From NCBI GenBank assembly GCA_012727625.1, contig JAAYGP010000253.1:1-7112 (forward strand): a stretch of DNA of 7,112 bases. The letters run 5' to 3'. Every line of letters starts with the position of its first letter. The stretch's first letter is position 1. The translations under genes and the position numbers were made by a program. The stretch is from Clostridiaceae bacterium (lineage in GTDB: Bacteria; Bacillota; Clostridia; DSM-8532). A model generated the notes under the pieces. That model was given only the letters and a program-made list of their open reading frames with translations. It was not told where the DNA came from and did no database searches. Below are positions 5,573-7,112 of this stretch, piece by piece.

Positions 5573-7111
5573 TTGAAAAAAAGGTTATTTCTGCTTATTT
5601 TGGCTACTGTGCTATACGTAACATTACTTGCAGGCTGCGACACCACAGGCACCTCATCAGGAACAACCCAACCCCAGGGCACAACGGGCAGCGACCAGGA
5701 TGTTGTTACATGTAAATATGTACTGCCTGGAGACAAACCTGTTGAATACGAAATTGTTGAAAATATGATTAATGAAAAAATGCTGGCTGACGGCGTTGGA
5801 GTTAAACTTGAAAGACAATATATTGCTTGGGACGCATGGGATCATAAAGTTAATATAATGCTGTCGACAGGGGAAAATTTTGATCTCCTTAATGTTATGA
5901 ATGACGTAACTCCGCTGTCATTCTATGTAAGTAAGGGTGCCCAGACCGACATAACAGAAAATATAGAGCAATACGGTCCTGAAATTAAAAAAGTCAATCC
6001 TGACATTATGATGGATTCAGCAAAAGTAGGAGGCAGACTCTATGCAATCCCTGCATTCTGGGTTGAATTCTCCCATAGCCCGGAAATAACAATCAGACTT
6101 GATATCCTGAGAAAATATGAGCTCCCTGTTCCAAAAAGTTTTGAAGAGCTGACAGAGGCTTTCCAGCTTGTAATGGAAAAATGGGAAGGGGACAGAAAAC
6201 CCTATATCCCCTTAATAGGCTCACAAGTGTACAAATTCGGTCTTGATCACAAGTCCTATGATTCATGGCCTTTCTGGGTTTACGACGACATCTTTTATGT
6301 TAACCAGAACACCGGTGAGGTAAAATGTTACTTTGAAACTGAAGAATTCAGAATGGACTGCGAAAATGCAAGAGACTGGTATAATAAAGGTTTAATAAAC
6401 CCCGACGTGCTGGTGTTTAAATCTGAACAGCTGAACTCACAACTTGATTCAGGAGACTGGTTTGTGCACGCGGGAACCTATGGAAACTCCATAGATAATA
6501 TTAAAAAGAATTACCCGGATATTGCAGTTGATGATTTTGAATTTCTTAATTTCTTTCCTGAAAAGCCTAATCTGAGACCTTACGGAACCAGAAACATGAA
6601 TGCTGTGCCGGTAACAAGCGAAAACCCCGAAGCCGGAGTTAAGTTTATCAACTGGTTATATTCAAGCCAGGAAAACTATGACCTTTACATGTACGGCAGA
6701 GAAGGGGTTGACTATATTAAAAAAGGCGAAAAAATGAGAGAAGATATTATAGACCTTGCAAAAGGGCGCCCATTGTATTTTGCTGATGACTGGATGATTG
6801 GCAATCTTAACTTTTCAAGACAGGCTGGTAATTCGCCTACCGTTACAAACAGGATATTGTTCAATATTGACCATTCCGCTGTTGACTCCATAGCAGGAGG
6901 ATTCGTGTTTGACGCAAGCAGCATTCAGGCAGAACTGGCAAATGTAAGAACGGAAATGGCTGCATACATTACACCGATTGCATGTGGTGTTGTTGAGTTT
7001 GACGAGGCATTCCCGGAAGCATTGGAAAAGCTTAAGGCTGCAGGTATTGATAAAGTAGTCGACACTTACAGGGAACAATTCGAACAATATAAAGCTTCTT
7101 TAGACAAATAG
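5573..7111 (+). CDS. Extracellular solute-binding lipoprotein of an ABC sugar transporter, LplA/YtcQ type
   Basis: This 512-residue lipoprotein captures sugar outside the membrane and delivers it to the two permeases. From the TTG start it has a textbook lipoprotein signal: basic KKR at 2-4, a hydrophobic core at 5-19, and the lipobox LAGC with the lipid-bearing Cys22. A flexible Thr/Ser/Gly-rich linker follows (about 24-41), then the binding domain beginning near CKYVLPGDKP (47-56). Length and overall pattern fit family 1 solute-binding proteins of the oligosaccharide-specific LplA/YtcQ group, including many aromatic residues (for example DAWDHKVN and SWPFWVYDD) likely to stack on sugar rings. 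The C-terminus ends in a helix (VDTYREQFEQYKASL) typical of the group. Its stop is 1 bp from the window edge, and it is the last visible gene of the operon. The exact ligand cannot be told; plant polysaccharide fragments are a family-based guess. Confidence 0.92.
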   Translation: MKKRLFLLILATVLYVTLLAGCDTTGTSSGTTQPQGTTGSDQDVVTCKYVLPGDKPVEYEIVENMINEKMLADGVGVKLERQYIAWDAWDHKVNIMLSTGENFDLLNVMNDVTPLSFYVSKGAQTDITENIEQYGPEIKKVNPDIMMDSAKVGGRLYAIPAFWVEFSHSPEITIRLDILRKYELPVPKSFEELTEAFQLVMEKWEGDRKPYIPLIGSQVYKFGLDHKSYDSWPFWVYDDIFYVNQNTGEVKCYFETEEFRMDCENARDWYNKGLINPDVLVFKSEQLNSQLDSGDWFVHAGTYGNSIDNIKKNYPDIAVDDFEFLNFFPEKPNLRPYGTRNMNAVPVTSENPEAGVKFINWLYSSQENYDLYMYGREGVDYIKKGEKMREDIIDLAKGRPLYFADDWMIGNLNFSRQAGNSPTVTNRILFNIDHSAVDSIAGGFVFDASSIQAELANVRTEMAAYITPIACGVVEFDEAFPEALEKLKAAGIDKVVDTYREQFEQYKASLDK

Positions 7112-7112
7112 C

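Noticed and set aside
5305..5736. 143-codon minus-strand open frame across the permease/lipoprotein junction
   Set aside because: It is antisense to two well-supported genes, has no recognisable domain, and shows no credible start context.

Overview
This window looks like chromosomal DNA from an AT-rich, low-GC Gram-positive bacterium. It is most likely a carbohydrate-using member of the Clostridia or a related Bacillota lineage. The clues are strong AGGAGG-type ribosome sites, a TTG start codon, a lipobox lipoprotein, and a membrane-bound Cache/AraC regulator beside LplB/LplC/LplA-type sugar transporter genes, an arrangement typical of Clostridia and Paenibacillus. The taxonomic call is inference; no rRNA or other marker gene is present.

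Layout. Positions 1-315 are non-coding. They hold a rho-independent terminator for a gene to the left (66-97), a stem-loop followed by a T-rich tract (137-197), a candidate promoter (207-235) and a strong GC-rich hairpin (236-280). A HAD-superfamily phosphatase or phosphomutase gene follows (316-969, +). It converges, with only 3 bp between stop codons, on a large regulator gene (973-3263, -). The regulator is a two-transmembrane sensor with an extracellular Cache-like region and a C-terminal AraC DNA-binding domain. Its first membrane helix is in a different reading frame from the rest; the break lies at a run of seven T residues on the coding strand.

A 357-bp divergent intergenic region (3264-3620) separates the regulator from a rightward operon and carries candidate promoters for both directions. 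The operon encodes two CUT1-type ABC sugar permeases (3621-4601 and 4648-5520) and a solute-binding lipoprotein (5573-7111). A stem-loop lies immediately before the lipoprotein gene. The lipoprotein stop codon is 1 bp from the window edge, so any enzymes farther along the operon are not visible.

How it works together (inference from family knowledge). The lipoprotein captures an oligosaccharide, probably derived from plant or other complex polysaccharide, outside the cell, and the two permeases carry it in. No ATPase is encoded here, as is usual for this transporter class, which borrows a shared MsmX/MsmK-type ATPase. The Cache/AraC protein probably senses an extracellular signal and activates the divergent operon. 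The HAD enzyme could act on a sugar phosphate, but nothing in the sequence ties it firmly to the transporter.

The most noteworthy points are the regulator frameshift at a canonical slippery sequence, the possible switching RNA leader upstream of the HAD gene, and the stem-loop before the lipoprotein gene. I see no CRISPR array, insertion sequence, tRNA or rRNA, and no clearly novel multi-gene system.
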